Assembly (NCBI GenBank): GCA_028554755.1
Contig: JAPTOF010000005.1
Span: 827,501 to 891,500 of the forward strand
Reading direction: 5' to 3'
From: Cordia subcordata
Taxonomy: Eukaryota; Streptophyta; Magnoliopsida; Boraginales; Cordiaceae
DNA: 64,000 nt
Part shown: piece by piece, positions 44,551 to 55,013 of the stretch
Layout of the letters: every line of letters starts with the position of its first letter
How positions within the stretch are numbered: the stretch's first letter is position 1
Notes under the pieces: model-generated
Told to the model about the DNA's origin: nothing
The model's input: only the letters and a program-made list of their open reading frames with translations
Database searches by the model: none
Made by a program: the position numbers and the translations under genes

Positions 44551-44879
44551 TCACAACTATCCTAACTCTGGCCACTTCAACCCCCGAAACCTTCAACAAA
44601 CCTACGTCTACAGCAAATAAACCATAATCCTAGAAAGTATACTAAAAACAAAAACAAAAATAACTAATAATGCTAAACAAGCAAGCAAGTTAAGTATGGA
44701 AAGTAAACTTAGCAACTCAGTAGGAGACAAAAATAAAGATAGTTAAGCAAGTACCAAAGTAAGATAATATAAACAAGAAGCAAGATAAGTAAAAACTAAA
44801 TAAACTATAAAGAAAAAGCTAGGAAAATAAATAAAGCAACAACAAAAACACACAAGCAAAGAATGCAAACCATCGTGCC
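44551..44879 (-). other. Leader between primer site and gag of Athila-3
   Basis: Non-coding; the reverse complement of the leaders at 47656-47905 and 20721-20967. Confidence 0.75.
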
Positions 44880-44897
44880 TTCTCAGCAACGGGGCCA
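44880..44897 (-). other. Primer binding site for tRNA-Asp (Athila-3)
   Basis: Minus-strand TGGCCCCGTTGCTGAGAA differs at a few positions from the tRNA-Asp complement. It lies six bases from the LTR end at 44904. Confidence 0.8.
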
Positions 44898-44903
44898 AAA
44901 AAT

Positions 44904-46222
44904 TGATAGTCATCTCACGAGTGCAAGCTCTAAAGACCTACAAGCGGACGGATCAATGCAGTGTAGTGTGTGTGAGAACCGGTGCCGAACCACGGGGAGG
45001 CTATATTGTGGGATAGATTCTATATGTTTATGTCTTAAAGAATGCCTCAAAGGAAACCTAAACTAACTATTTTTGGTGTTTTTGGATGATTGCGAGCTCT
45101 AGCTAAAGAAAATAAAACTACACTTTGGGAATGGAAAGGATAGAGACAAACTATCCAGAGGGAACTAACAAATGGAAGGGATTAGGGTTACGTCTACTTG
45201 CTAATGGGTGATCTGAGATTCAAATGCTATGGGATTTACATTGAATGGCTTAGTGACCGATTGTTCTTTTAACTAGGTTGCTTAATTAATGGCCTAATTT
45301 CTTCCTAGGACTCAGTGCAAGTCCATCCCTAGGCGGTGCCTCCTAGAGCTAAGGTGTGGTCCTTATGACTTAGGGCCTTAAGAGTAACCAATTAACTTCC
45401 TTGGTGACCTAGAATTGAACCTACCCTAGTACCTAAACCATTGGTTGGATTTAAAGCCAAGACGTATTGTTGCTATGGTCGACTAAATCTAACCAAAAAC
45501 CTATTGGCTAGATTTAAAGCCAAAGGAGACTCGATTTAGACTAGCCTTAAACTATGACTCGTCATTCTAGGGTGACTACAGTAGGATTTGACCTATTAGC
45601 ACATTCATACATGTTCTAGGCCAAAGTGTTTGCAAATAATTCATCCATGTATAAACACATAGACATGAGTACAGCATGGATTAGATGTGTTTAGTAACAA
45701 ACAAACTTCAATTAATATATATGTACTCATCTAGGTATTTTATCAAACACATAGACATGAATGAAAGAACACCCAATTAAACAAAACAAATCAAAACATA
45801 TATATATATATATATATATATTCAGCCATCATATCCCATATCATAAGAGTATAAAATTAACCCATTACATAAGTTTTATCACCCTAAACAAGCCTACTCA
45901 GACATAATAGAAAATAGAATGAAAAAGATATAACGAAACTCCCCTTTCATCCTAGCGATTTTAGAACACGACTTGTAAACAATCTCGATTCAAAGCGTTT
46001 GAATCCTCTAACGAAACTTGGTTCTTCGTGAAAAGTATGTGAAAAGGGTGTGTGAGGCGGCTAGGGAATAGGGTTAAGTGTGTGTGAGAATAGGTGTGAA
46101 GTGTGTGTAAAAACTCCTCTCTTTTCTGCTCCGCATCGGGTTTTATTTATAGATTCGCGCAGTCGACCGGCCTCTGGAGTACTCGACCGGCTTTCTTCAA
46201 GGGCTCTCTGGAGTGGTCGGTC
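44904..46222 (-). repeat. 5' LTR of Athila-3, truncated at a head-to-head junction
   Basis: Minus-strand LTR ending GAGATGACTATCA at 44904. It contains TATTTATA (46144-46151, TATAAATA on the minus strand), GGTCGACC motifs beyond it, an AT microsatellite (45797-45821) and hairpins at 45441-45461 and 45504-45523. It stops at the palindrome centre, so the first few hundred bases of the LTR are missing. Confidence 0.88.
46144..46151 (-). promoter_or_regulatory. TATA box of the leftward LTR promoter
   Basis: TATTTATA on the plus strand (TATAAATA leftward), followed on that strand by AAACCCGATGCGGAGCAG like the rightward copy. Confidence 0.7.
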
Positions 46223-46310
46223 GACCTAGCCGGTCGACCGGCTCTTGAAGAAAGCCGATCGAGTACTCCAGAGGCCGGTTGACCGTCTAGGTCGACTGGC
46301 TATGCGCGAA
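46161..46310. promoter_or_regulatory. GGTCGACC palindrome cluster shared by two divergent LTR promoters
   Basis: Several GTCGACCGGCC, GGTCGGTCGACC and CCGGTCGACCGGC motifs lie between the two outward TATA boxes, interspersed with CTCTGGAGT/ACTCCAGAG. Confidence 0.65.
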
Positions 46311-46312
46311 TC

Positions 46313-46320
46313 TATAAATA
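46313..46320 (+). promoter_or_regulatory. TATA box of the rightward LTR promoter (Athila-2)
   Basis: TATAAATA followed by AAGCCCGATGCGGAGTAG; mirror of 46144-46151. Confidence 0.72.
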
Positions 46321-46637
46321 AAGCCCGATGCGGAGTAGAAAAGAGAGGAGTTTTTACACACACTTCACACCTATTCTCACACACACTTAACCCTATTCCC
46401 TAGCCGCCTCACACACCCTTTTCACATACTTTTCACGAAGAACCAAGTTTCGTTAGAGGATTCAAACGCTTTGGAATCGAGATTGTTTACAAGTCGTGTT
46501 CTAAAATCGCTAGGATGAAAGGAGTTTCATATATCTCTTTCATTCTATTTTCTATTATGTTTGAGTAGGCTTGTTTAGGGTGATAAAACTTATGTAATGG
46601 GTTAATTTTATACTCTTATGATATGGGATATGATGGC

Positions 46638-46638
<1 letters not shown>

Positions 46639-46682
<44 letters not shown>
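46639..46682. repeat. AT dinucleotide microsatellite
   Basis: About 22 AT units; the mirrored arm has only about 12 units at 45797-45821, showing that the repeat length changed after the arms formed. Confidence 0.9.
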
Positions 46683-46685
<3 letters not shown>

Positions 46686-47637
46686 TTGATTTGTTTTGTT
46701 TAATTGGGTGTTCTTTCATTCATGTTTATGTGTTTGATAAAATACCTAGATGAGTACATATATATTAATTGAAGTTTGTTTGTTACTAAACACATCTAAT
46801 CCATGCTGTACTCATGTCTATGTGTTTATACATGGATGTTATGAAGTGGGTAGTGCTTTTATTCATGTCTATATGCGTATTTGCATGCCTAGTAACAAGC
46901 ATAATTTCAATATCACATGTGTATGAATGTTAGTCAAATCCTACTGTAGTGATCTTAGAATGACGGAGTATAATTTAGGGCTAATCTAGGTCGAGTTTCC
47001 TTTGGCTTTAAATCCAGCCAATAGGTTTCAGGATAGATTTAGTCGACCTTAGTAACACTAGGTCTTGGCTTTAAACCCAGCCAACGGTTTAGGTACTAGG
47101 GTAGGTTCATTCTAAGCCACCTAGGAAGTTAGTTAGTCCCTCTTGAGGCCCTAGGTCATAAGTACCACGCCGTAGCTCTAGGAGACGTCGCCTAGGGACG
47201 GACCCAAGACCGAGTCCTAGGGGGAAATCAGGACACTAACTAACAACCTAGTTAAGAGCACTTTTGATAGTTAGCCATCATCCCTTAATCCCATAGCATT
47301 TGAGTATGGAGTTACCCATTCATAAGTCCAAGTCACCCTAATCCCTTTCAAATTGTTAGTTTCTTCTCAATCAACCTGCGTCCCTTTTTGTTTTTATTCA
47401 TAGTTTAGTTTTTTTCATTTACTTAGAGCTCCCAACAATCCAAACCTTCACAAGAAAAAGTACACTTAGTTTAGATTTTTTTTTTTTTTAGCTCTTTTAG
47501 GACACCAAGCATAGGATACATTCACGATATTCACGCCTCCCTGTGGTTCGACACCCGCATTCGTAAACACTGTATTGCATGATCCGTACGCTTGCGGGTC
47601 TTTTAAAACTTGCACTCGTAAGAAGACATCAAGTTTT

Positions 47638-47655
47638 TGGCGCCGTTGCCGGGGA
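47638..47655 (+). other. Primer binding site for tRNA-Asp (Athila-2), perfect
   Basis: TGGCGCCGTTGCCGGGGA matches the complement of the 3' end of plant tRNA-Asp(GTC) at all 18 positions. Confidence 0.93.
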
Positions 47656-47905
47656 GGCACAGTGATTTGCATTCGGTGCTTGTGTGTTTTGATAGTTGTT
47701 TTTCTTGCTTTTTCTTTATAGTTTGTTTAGTTTTTACTTATTTTGTTTACTGCTTATATTATCTTGTTTTAGTTCTCTTTGTTAGTTTAATTCAGCTTTT
47801 GACTTTACTTTTTTTTTAGTAGAGTTTTTAGGATTGTGGATTATTTGCTGTAGTTTAGGAATCAAGTGTTTGGGGTTGAAGTGGCGGAGTTAGGATAGTT
47901 TGTGC

Positions 47906-49528
47906 ATGCTTGGTAGGAGATCCCTTAAGAATCCCCTAATTCCTCTTAATCCTGAACCTGAAAGCATCACTAGATGTTTCAGGAATTTAGGAGATCTTCT
48001 GAGGAGATGGCCGATCCCAATCATCCTCATAATCCACCCAATCCCCAATGAATCCAATTACACCTAATGATCAAATTGGGCATCAAGCCCAAGCTAATTT
48101 GAGACCGGAACCCCGTAGACCAGGTCCACCTTTAGATGAGGAACCCACTCTTAGGAAATTCTTTCTCCCCGAAACATTTGAGCCTAATTCAGCTATTCAA
48201 ATTCCAGGTTTGGGGGGTACGAACTTCGAGATTAAGCCTAATATGTTGGCTATGCTTCCTTTCTTTTACGGGAGAAGCAATGAGAGTCGTCTTGATCACA
48301 TTACTGATTTTGTTGAAATGAGTTCCACTCTCCATGTTCCCAATGTCTCCCAAGAGGTCATACGTCTAAGATTGTTTCCCTTCTCTCTTAAGGATAAGGC
48401 TAGGACTTGGTTGCACTCCTTACCTAATGGGTGTATTACTACATGGGCTGAGCTTCAATCTAAATTCTTCCAGAAATTTTATCCCATGGCCAAGACAAAT
48501 TAACTTAGGATCGCCATCATGACTTTTTCCCAAAGATGACTTAGAATCTTTTCATGAAGCTTGGGAGAGGTTCAAAGATTTTCTTAGACAATGTCCACAC
48601 CATGGGTACGGCAATCATGACCTAATGCAATACTTCTTTCGAGGTTTAAACAAACAAAATAGGATGATGGTCAATGCCGCCTCCGGTGGTGGTTTCTATC
48701 TTTTAAGACCAACTGAGGCATAGGAGAAAATAGAAATGATGGCTGAAAATTCATTTCAAAATTTTGCAATGGAAAGATCTAGTCGAGGGGGTAACAAGAG
48801 AAGTGTTAGTGAGGTTGGAATTTCTTGGACTTACCCTCTAAGGTCGAGGCGTTAACAAATAAACTAGATCAATTCATCTCTTTGTCCATTTCATCTCAGA
48901 GTCCTAGGACTAGTTCTTCAAGTGCTTCGTCCACCCCCTTAGTTGTTGAAGTTTGTGCATTATGCTCCGAGTCATCTCATGAGACCCTAGCTTGCCCTTT
49001 AGCATCCCAATTTCCTGAATTCATGAAAGAGCAAGTGTGTGCCACACAAGGTTATTCTCGTGAATATAATCCATACTCAAACACGCATAATCCGGGTTAG
49101 AGGACAATCTGAAATTTTCCGAGACAAGGATAGCATGAGTCTAGTTCACATCCTCAAGTTCCACCTCAGAATGACTCGTCCGCAATATCCCCCAGGTTTC
49201 TATCAAGTCAATCAACCCCGTCTCACTAGTGCTCCTCAACCTCAAGCTTTACCTGCTCCCTCTAGTAGCCAGCCTCCTAGTAATGACATGATGAAGATAA
49301 TGCAAGTTATTCAGAATCAACAACAGGAATTGGCAGAAAATAGGCAGCAAATGGCTAGGTTTGAGGCACAGTTAGGACAGATTGCTAGTCAATTGAGCAC
49401 TAGAGACCACGGGAAATTGCCTTCTCAGCCGGAAGTAAACCCTAGAGTCCAATCTTGTTCCTCCATCGACACCACTTACCCTTCTCGTGCTCAAGCTAAA
49501 GTGTCACCACTCTTAGGAGCGGTCGGGT
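47906..49528 (+). pseudogene. Athila-2 gag, frameshifted
   Basis: ATG 47906 begins MLGRRSLKNPLIPLNPEPE. A shift near 48010 moves to the frame of 48048-48503 with the capsid part (PFSLKDKARTWLHSLPNG). Further shifts near 48495 and 48825 and a TAG near 48721 follow; the knuckle CALCSESSHETLAC lies near 48955 and the coiled-coil-like NQQQELAENRQQMARFEAQL near 49315. The knuckle is intact. Expected role as for Gag in Athila-1. Confidence 0.9.
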
Positions 49529-49529
49529 A

Positions 49530-50518
49530 GTGGATAATAGGGTAGGAATTGACTCTGCAGTGTCTGCACCTAGTGGTCCTTTCGAGTCTAGAGCACAACA
49601 TGGTAACCTTGTTGGGGGAAATTCTAGAGAGAGTCCTGTTGAGAGAAATGAGACCGTTAGAGATCAGGGAGAGATTAGTACTTCCCGACCACATAGTGAG
49701 GGAAAAGAACCTATGGATAACTCCCATGCATCTAGAGATATAGAGCCTAGAGTTCTTTTTCCATCCGCTTTAGAGAGACCTACATCTAGTGAGGATTCTA
49801 GGTTCTTCAAGATTTTAGAGCATCTCAAAGATCTTAAGGTCAATCTTCCTTTGATAGATGCGATCATTTCCATCCCATCTTACTCTAAGTTCTTTAAGGA
49901 TCTTTGTACAAGGAAACGTAGATCATCGACCATTCCTAAGAAGGTGAGGCTTACGGAGAAGGTGAGTAGTATTTGTACTTCGGGCCTTCCGCCCAAGAGG
50001 AGTGACCCCGGAGCTTTCACCATTCCTTGTAGGATCCGTGAGACGCAAATTGATCATGCCTTGTTAGATTTAGGATCTAGTGTGAATCTTATTCCCTATT
50101 CTGTCTATATGCAGTTAGGCCTAGGTGAGTTGTCTCCCACGTATGTTACTCTTCAGCTAGCTGATAGATCTGAGCGTAGACCTAAGGGGGTGATAGAGGA
50201 CGTTATGGTTCAGGTAGGTGAGTTCGTGTACCCTGTTGACTTTATAGTGTTAGATATGGATTCGGGACACAACTCTAGACATTCTACACCCATTCTTCTA
50301 GGTCGCCCCTTCCTTGCCACCGCAGATGCCATTATCCATTGTAGGTCGGGGATATTAGAGATAAAATTTGGGAATTTGAAATCCACTATGAAGGTTGCAG
50401 AGGCGGTGAATAGAGCTAGTATAGGAGAGGAGGATGGAGAAGAGTGCTTTAAAGTAGATGTGATTGATTCTTGCATTGAGGATTTCATAGAAATGACTAT
50501 GATGATGGAGATGATTTG
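49530..50518 (+). pseudogene. Athila-2 aspartic protease region
   Basis: An open frame of 329 codons with ALLDLGSSVNLIPYSVY (active-site Asp near 50068), LGELSPTYVTLQLADRSE and LLGRPFLATADAIIHC. A shift at its end (about 50512) separates it from the RT frame; at its start a shift near 49510 separates it from gag. Between those points it carries no stop. Confidence 0.88.
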
Positions 50519-52200
50519 AGGAAATTTGAAGAAGTGATGTCAAATTTTGATTTGGAGACCTTAGAGAAGAAATGTATAGCTTCTACTTCCTTAATTGAGA
50601 GCTGTTTGATTAATAAGTCACTCAAGGTTAATTCTTTTACTCCCATTTCTAGTGATGAACGCATTGATGATGCTGAGGTTAAGTCCCCCTTGGTTGAGCC
50701 CAACATTTCTTTAGAGCTCAAACCCCTTCCGGATCATCTGAAGTATGCATTCCTAGGCTCTAGTGAGACTCTTCCGGTTATCATAGCTTCCGATCTTTCT
50801 AGTGAGAATGAGAAGCGTCTCATAGAGGTCCTTAGGAAACATAAGAAGGCAATAGGGTGGAAGATTGATGATTTACGAGGTATAGACCCCTCTATTTGTA
50901 TGCATCGTATTCACCTTGAAGATGGAGCCATTCCTCCTAGGGAGATGCAAAGGAGGCTAAACCCACACATGAGCGAAGTAGTTAAGAAGGAGATCATTAA
51001 GCTTTTGGATGCAGACATTATTTATCCGATCTCCGATAGTGAGTGGGTTAGCCCCGTCCAAGTTGTCCCTAAGAAGTCCGGGATCACAGTTGTTGAGAAT
51101 GAGAGAGGAGAGCTTATCCCTACACGTACTCCTACGGGATGGAGGGTCTGTATTGATTATAGGAAGCTCAACTCCAAAACTATGAAGGATCATTTTCCAT
51201 TGCCTTTTCTAGACCAGATTTTAGATAGAGTAGCTGGGCACAGCTACTATTGTTTTCTAGATGGCTATTCGGGATATAACCAGATCCCTGTGTTTCCCGA
51301 GGACCAGGAAAAGACCACCTTTACTTGTCCCTATGGCACTTTTGCTTATAAGAGAATGCCCTTCGGTCTTTGTAATGCCCCAGCGACTTTTCAGAGATGC
51401 ATGATGGCCATTTTTAGTGATATGATTGAGAGACACTTAGAGATTTTTATGGATGATTTCTCAGTCTTTGGAGATAGCTTTGATGAGTGCTTGAATCATC
51501 TCTCTTTAATCTTAGACCAATGTGTGGAGAAGAATTTAGTGTTAAGTTGGGAGAAATCCCACTTCATGGTGCAACGAGGGATAGTCTTTGGGTCATGTTG
51601 TCTCATCTAATGGAATTCAAGTCGACCAGCTAAGGTTGAATTAATTGAGAAGTTGCTTGTCCCTAAGTGTGTCAAGGATGTTAGATCTTTTCTAGGACAT
51701 GCAGATTCTACCGTAGATTCATTAAGGATTTTAGTCACGTTGCACGCCCTTTGTCTAGGCTCCTAGCACAAGATGTTCCTTTTGACTTTGACGATGAATG
51801 TGTTAGAGCTTTCAATAGGCTTAAATCCTTATTATCAACATCCCGATTATCCAACCACCGACTACGTCTCCCATTTGAGGTTATGTGTGATGCATCCGAT
51901 TATGCAATAGGAGCCGTTTTAGGTCAAAGGAAGGATAAGTTGCCCCATGTTGTATACTATGCTAGCAAGACTTTTGATGAAGCACAAAAGAATTACACTA
52001 CTACGGAAAAGAGCTTCTAGCGATAGTCTCTCTCTCGACAAGTTTAGGTCATACATCCTAGGATCCAGAGTAATTGTCTACACCGATCATGCGGCATTGA
52101 AGTATTTGTTGTCTAAGAAAGAATCTAAGCCCCGCTTGATTAGGTGGATGCTCCTCCTTCAAGAGTTTGACTTAGAAATTCAGGATAAGAAGGGTAGAGA
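50519..52200 (+). pseudogene. Athila-2 reverse transcriptase and RNase H
   Basis: The RT frame (to 51610) contains WVSPVQVVPKKSGI, VCIDYRKLN, FLDGYSGYNQIPV and FMDDFSVFGDSF, all catalytic Asp residues kept. Shifts near 51590, 51640 and 51700 lead to the RNase H frame at 51751 ([15 protein letters not shown]), with another shift near 52010 inside the TTEKELL block; [11 protein letters not shown] then follows. Athila-1 has intact text at most of these sites, so the breaks are independent. Confidence 0.92.
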
Positions 52201-53604
52201 GAATTTAGTTGCGGATCATCTTTCCCGTCTTGTTAGCGAGTCTTCTAGTGATCCATCTCCTTTTCATGATTCATTCCACGATGAGCAATTATTTGCTATT
52301 TCTCATCACACACCTTGGTTCGCTCATATAGTTAATTATCTTGCCACAGGCGTTTTCGTCTCATTGGGAGAAAAGAGAAAAGATAGGTTCCTAGCACAAG
52401 TTAGGCATTTCTTTTGGGAGGACCCATATCTTTTTAAAGTGTGTGCGGATCAAATGATTCGCCGGTGTGTGTCTGAGGAGGAGTTTGAGAGCGTGTTAAG
52501 CATGTGTCATGATGAGGGGTGTGGGGGTCATTTTAGTGGGAAGAAGACTGCTGCGAAGGTCTTGCAAAGTGGATTATTTTGGCCTACTCTCTTTAGGGAT
52601 GCCGGGAATATTGCAAAAAGTGTTTTAGATGTCAACAATCCGGGTCCATCTCTAGGAGAAACATGATGCCTTTATCCCCTATTCTTCCTTGTGAGTTGTT
52701 CGATGTTTGGGGTATAGACTTTATGGGTCCATTTCCACCTTTCTTTGGGTGTCAATACATTTTAGTGGTCGTTGATTATGTATCCAAATGGGTTGAGGCT
52801 ATTCCTACACACACTAATGACCATAGGGTAGTGGTTAAGTTTATTAAAGAGAACATTTTCTCTAGATTTGGAGTCCCTAGGGTCTTAATTAGTGATGGGG
52901 GTTTGCATTTTTGCCATAGGACTTTAGAGGCCTTGTTGAGGAAATATTCAGTCACCCATAAAGTAGCCACTCCTTATCACCCGCAGACTAGTGGACAAGT
53001 AGAGGTGTCCAATAGAGAGATCAAACACGTTCTAGAGAAAACAGTTAGGCCTGATAGAAAAGATTGGTCTATTAGATTAAATGATGCTTTGTGGGCCTAC
53101 CGTACCGCCTTTAAGACTCCTATTGGTATGTCTCCGTATAGATTGGTATTTGGTAAAGCTTGTCACTTGCCGGTTGAACTTGAGCATAGAGCGTATTGGG
53201 CAATCAAAGCCCTAAATTTTGACTTGGCAAGAGCGGGTGAGAAAAGGAGGCTAGACCTAGCAGAACTGGAAGAGCTTAGATTCGAGGCATATGAGAACAC
53301 TAAACTTTATAAGGATAGGATGAAGAGAATCCATGATAACCACATTATTAAGAAATCATTCTCTCCTCTTGATAAAGTTTGGTTGTTTAACTCACGACTG
53401 AAGCTTTTTCCAGGTAAGCATAAGACGAGATGGGATGGTCCATATGAGGTGATGATTGCCTATCCTTCAGGAGCAGTCAAGATTAAAGACTTAAAGGATG
53501 GCCGAGAGTTGACGGTAAATGGGCAACGCCTGAAGCACGCTTATGATCCGAGCATGGCTCGTGTGGAGGTTTTAAAGCTTCAGGATCCCGCAGATGGAAG
53601 TTGA
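52201..53604 (+). pseudogene. Athila-2 integrase, nearly intact
   Basis: The zinc-binding part starts in the frame of 51947-52666 ([10 protein letters not shown]); a shift near 52610 damages the Cys pair, where Athila-1 has CMKCFIC. The core frame 52663-53604 is open for 313 codons: [18 protein letters not shown] and [12 protein letters not shown] give the full D-D-E triad. The C-terminal segment [16 protein letters not shown] follows and the frame ends DPADGS before TGA. No chromodomain. Confidence 0.92.
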
Positions 53605-54037
53605 AGATGAGCTGGTATTTGCCTGGCTGACGGCTTGGTGGTTAGCGCTACTAGGAGGCAACCTAGGTTCAATTCTATAGTCTTGCATTTGTTTGACTTT
53701 TGTTTCTTTTTATTTTCTTTCTTTTATCTTTCTTGCACCCAACTTAAAGTGTTGAATCCCAATCCTTTGTCCCTAAGATACACCATCGCTTCTTATTGCA
53801 CATGCCAATGCGAGTATGCATAGGTAATCGCTAATCTTGTTTTCTTTGTGAGTGTTTATGAATTGTGAGTCACAGTTAGCGGTATGGTGAGATGACGTTG
53901 GCATGGAAAGCTTTGAAGAAAATGCAAGGTTGTATCTATCCTTTCTCCACTTGTTCCCTGCTCGCACCCTATCCCCACCACCCTTACTTGTTTTGTAATG
54001 ATAACTTGCTTGTTTTTGTTGTGCTTTGTTCTATTTG

Positions 54038-54070
54038 CTTGAGGACAAGCAAAGTTTAGGTTTGGGGTGT
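54038..54070 (+). other. Internal polypurine-like tract of Athila-2
   Basis: GCTTGAGGACAAGCAAAG followed by TTTAGGTTTGGGGTGT; the true tract ends 943 bp downstream. Confidence 0.7.
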
Positions 54071-54995
54071 GGGAGTTTAGTTTTCTTTCTTGTTATATTT
54101 TACTTAGGGTAGATTGCATCATGCATTTAAATGGTGAAAATTTTTCAATTTTGAAAATTTTTCAATTTTGATGCATATAGAGTCATTTATTTCTTGGTTG
54201 ATCATTGTGTTGGCTTTTGTGATTGACTCTATTGATTTATTAAGATGAGAGACATTGTGGGGGAATAAATAGAGTGGTTTGAAAACTAAGTCTTGGAGGA
54301 GATGCCCTTAAAAGTTGTGGGGAGTGAGAACCTTAAAAGAATAACCCTTGTAGCCATCCCATAGCTTGGTAGGAAAGAGTGTTGAAAAAGGGTTATTGAT
54401 GTGAGTGCCCCGTCTTTGATTGGTTCTTGTTGATATGCTTAAGTCTTTCTTTTTCTTCCTTTTTGAGAATTCAATACAATGAAAAAGAAAAAAAATGATT
54501 GAAAATAAAAAGAGGCAAAAAGGTGCAAAATTCTATGAATGAAGTAAAAAAGAGGAAAAGCCAAAAGCACCTAAAAGTTAGTGAATAAGTGCATAAGTGA
54601 CACAATGTCAACTTAGCACAAGTTATCATCTTTGCAAGCATGTGAATAAGGCTTATAAAAAGCCATTGTGTTTGTATATTCTCCCTTTTTTATCCTTGAG
54701 GCTTGGTGCATGCTAGGGAGACCATGTCAATTAAGGGAGCACGAAATACCAATATCCCGAGTGCGTGAGTTAGAATCCTAGGCTTGTGGTGGATTGGCTA
54801 CTTGGGAAATTCCCATGAGGAACGAGACCCCTTATGAGTAGAGGAAGATTCAAAGAGGCTTAGGATCTCTTCACAATAGGAATGCCCTTTCATGTTTCTC
54901 AAACTAATGCTGATAGCGAGTCACCCTTCAGTGCAATCCATTGTATCGACTTTAGAAATAAGATTTAAGATTAGGCTTGCTTGAGGACAAGCAAG

Positions 54996-55013
54996 GAGAA
55001 GGTTTGGGGGTGT
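54996..55013 (+). other. Polypurine tract of Athila-2
   Basis: GAGAAGGTTTGGGGGTGT directly precedes TGATGAGTTG of the LTR. Confidence 0.85.

Larger units (their letters stand above)
32613..46222 (-). mobile_element. Athila-type element on the minus strand (Athila-3), internally deleted and itself interrupted
   Basis: On the minus strand the order is truncated LTR (46222-44904), primer site, gag start, [copia insertion 44093-34942], rest of gag, protease, then a jump into the last 420 bp of a 3' LTR ending at 32613. RT, RNase H and integrase plus most of the 3' LTR were lost by a deletion with its junction near 33036. It entered the Sirevirus pol upstream of the integrase. Its upstream LTR is fused head to head with that of Athila-2. 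Confidence 0.88.
44904..47631. repeat. Large inverted repeat: two truncated Athila LTRs joined head to head
   Basis: Left arm 44904-46201 and right arm 46244-47631 are reverse complements with small indels, the largest from AT-repeat length. The 42 bp centre (46202-46243) is built of GGTCGACC palindromes. The arms are the LTRs of Athila-3 (minus) and Athila-2 (plus). Matching TATA boxes (46144-46151 and 46313-46320) point outward about 160 bp apart. Confidence 0.9.
46223..47631 (+). repeat. 5' LTR of Athila-2, truncated at a head-to-head junction
   Basis: Plus-strand LTR from the palindrome centre to AGAAGACATCA at 47631, followed by the primer site. Hairpins at 47002-47021 and 47065-47084 (loop TTAAACCC in the second). 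A long AT microsatellite lies at about 46639-46682. Confidence 0.9.
53605..55013 (+). other. Post-pol region of Athila-2
   Basis: After TGA 53602-53604 and one more TGA, the same frame reads CLADGLVVSATRRQPRF (about 53625-53670). Then a pyrimidine-rich run, a first polypurine-like tract (54038-54070), a 17-18 bp local duplication of GAAAATTTTTCAATTTT (54136-54170), an A-rich tract, and the true polypurine tract. No gene. Confidence 0.75.
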
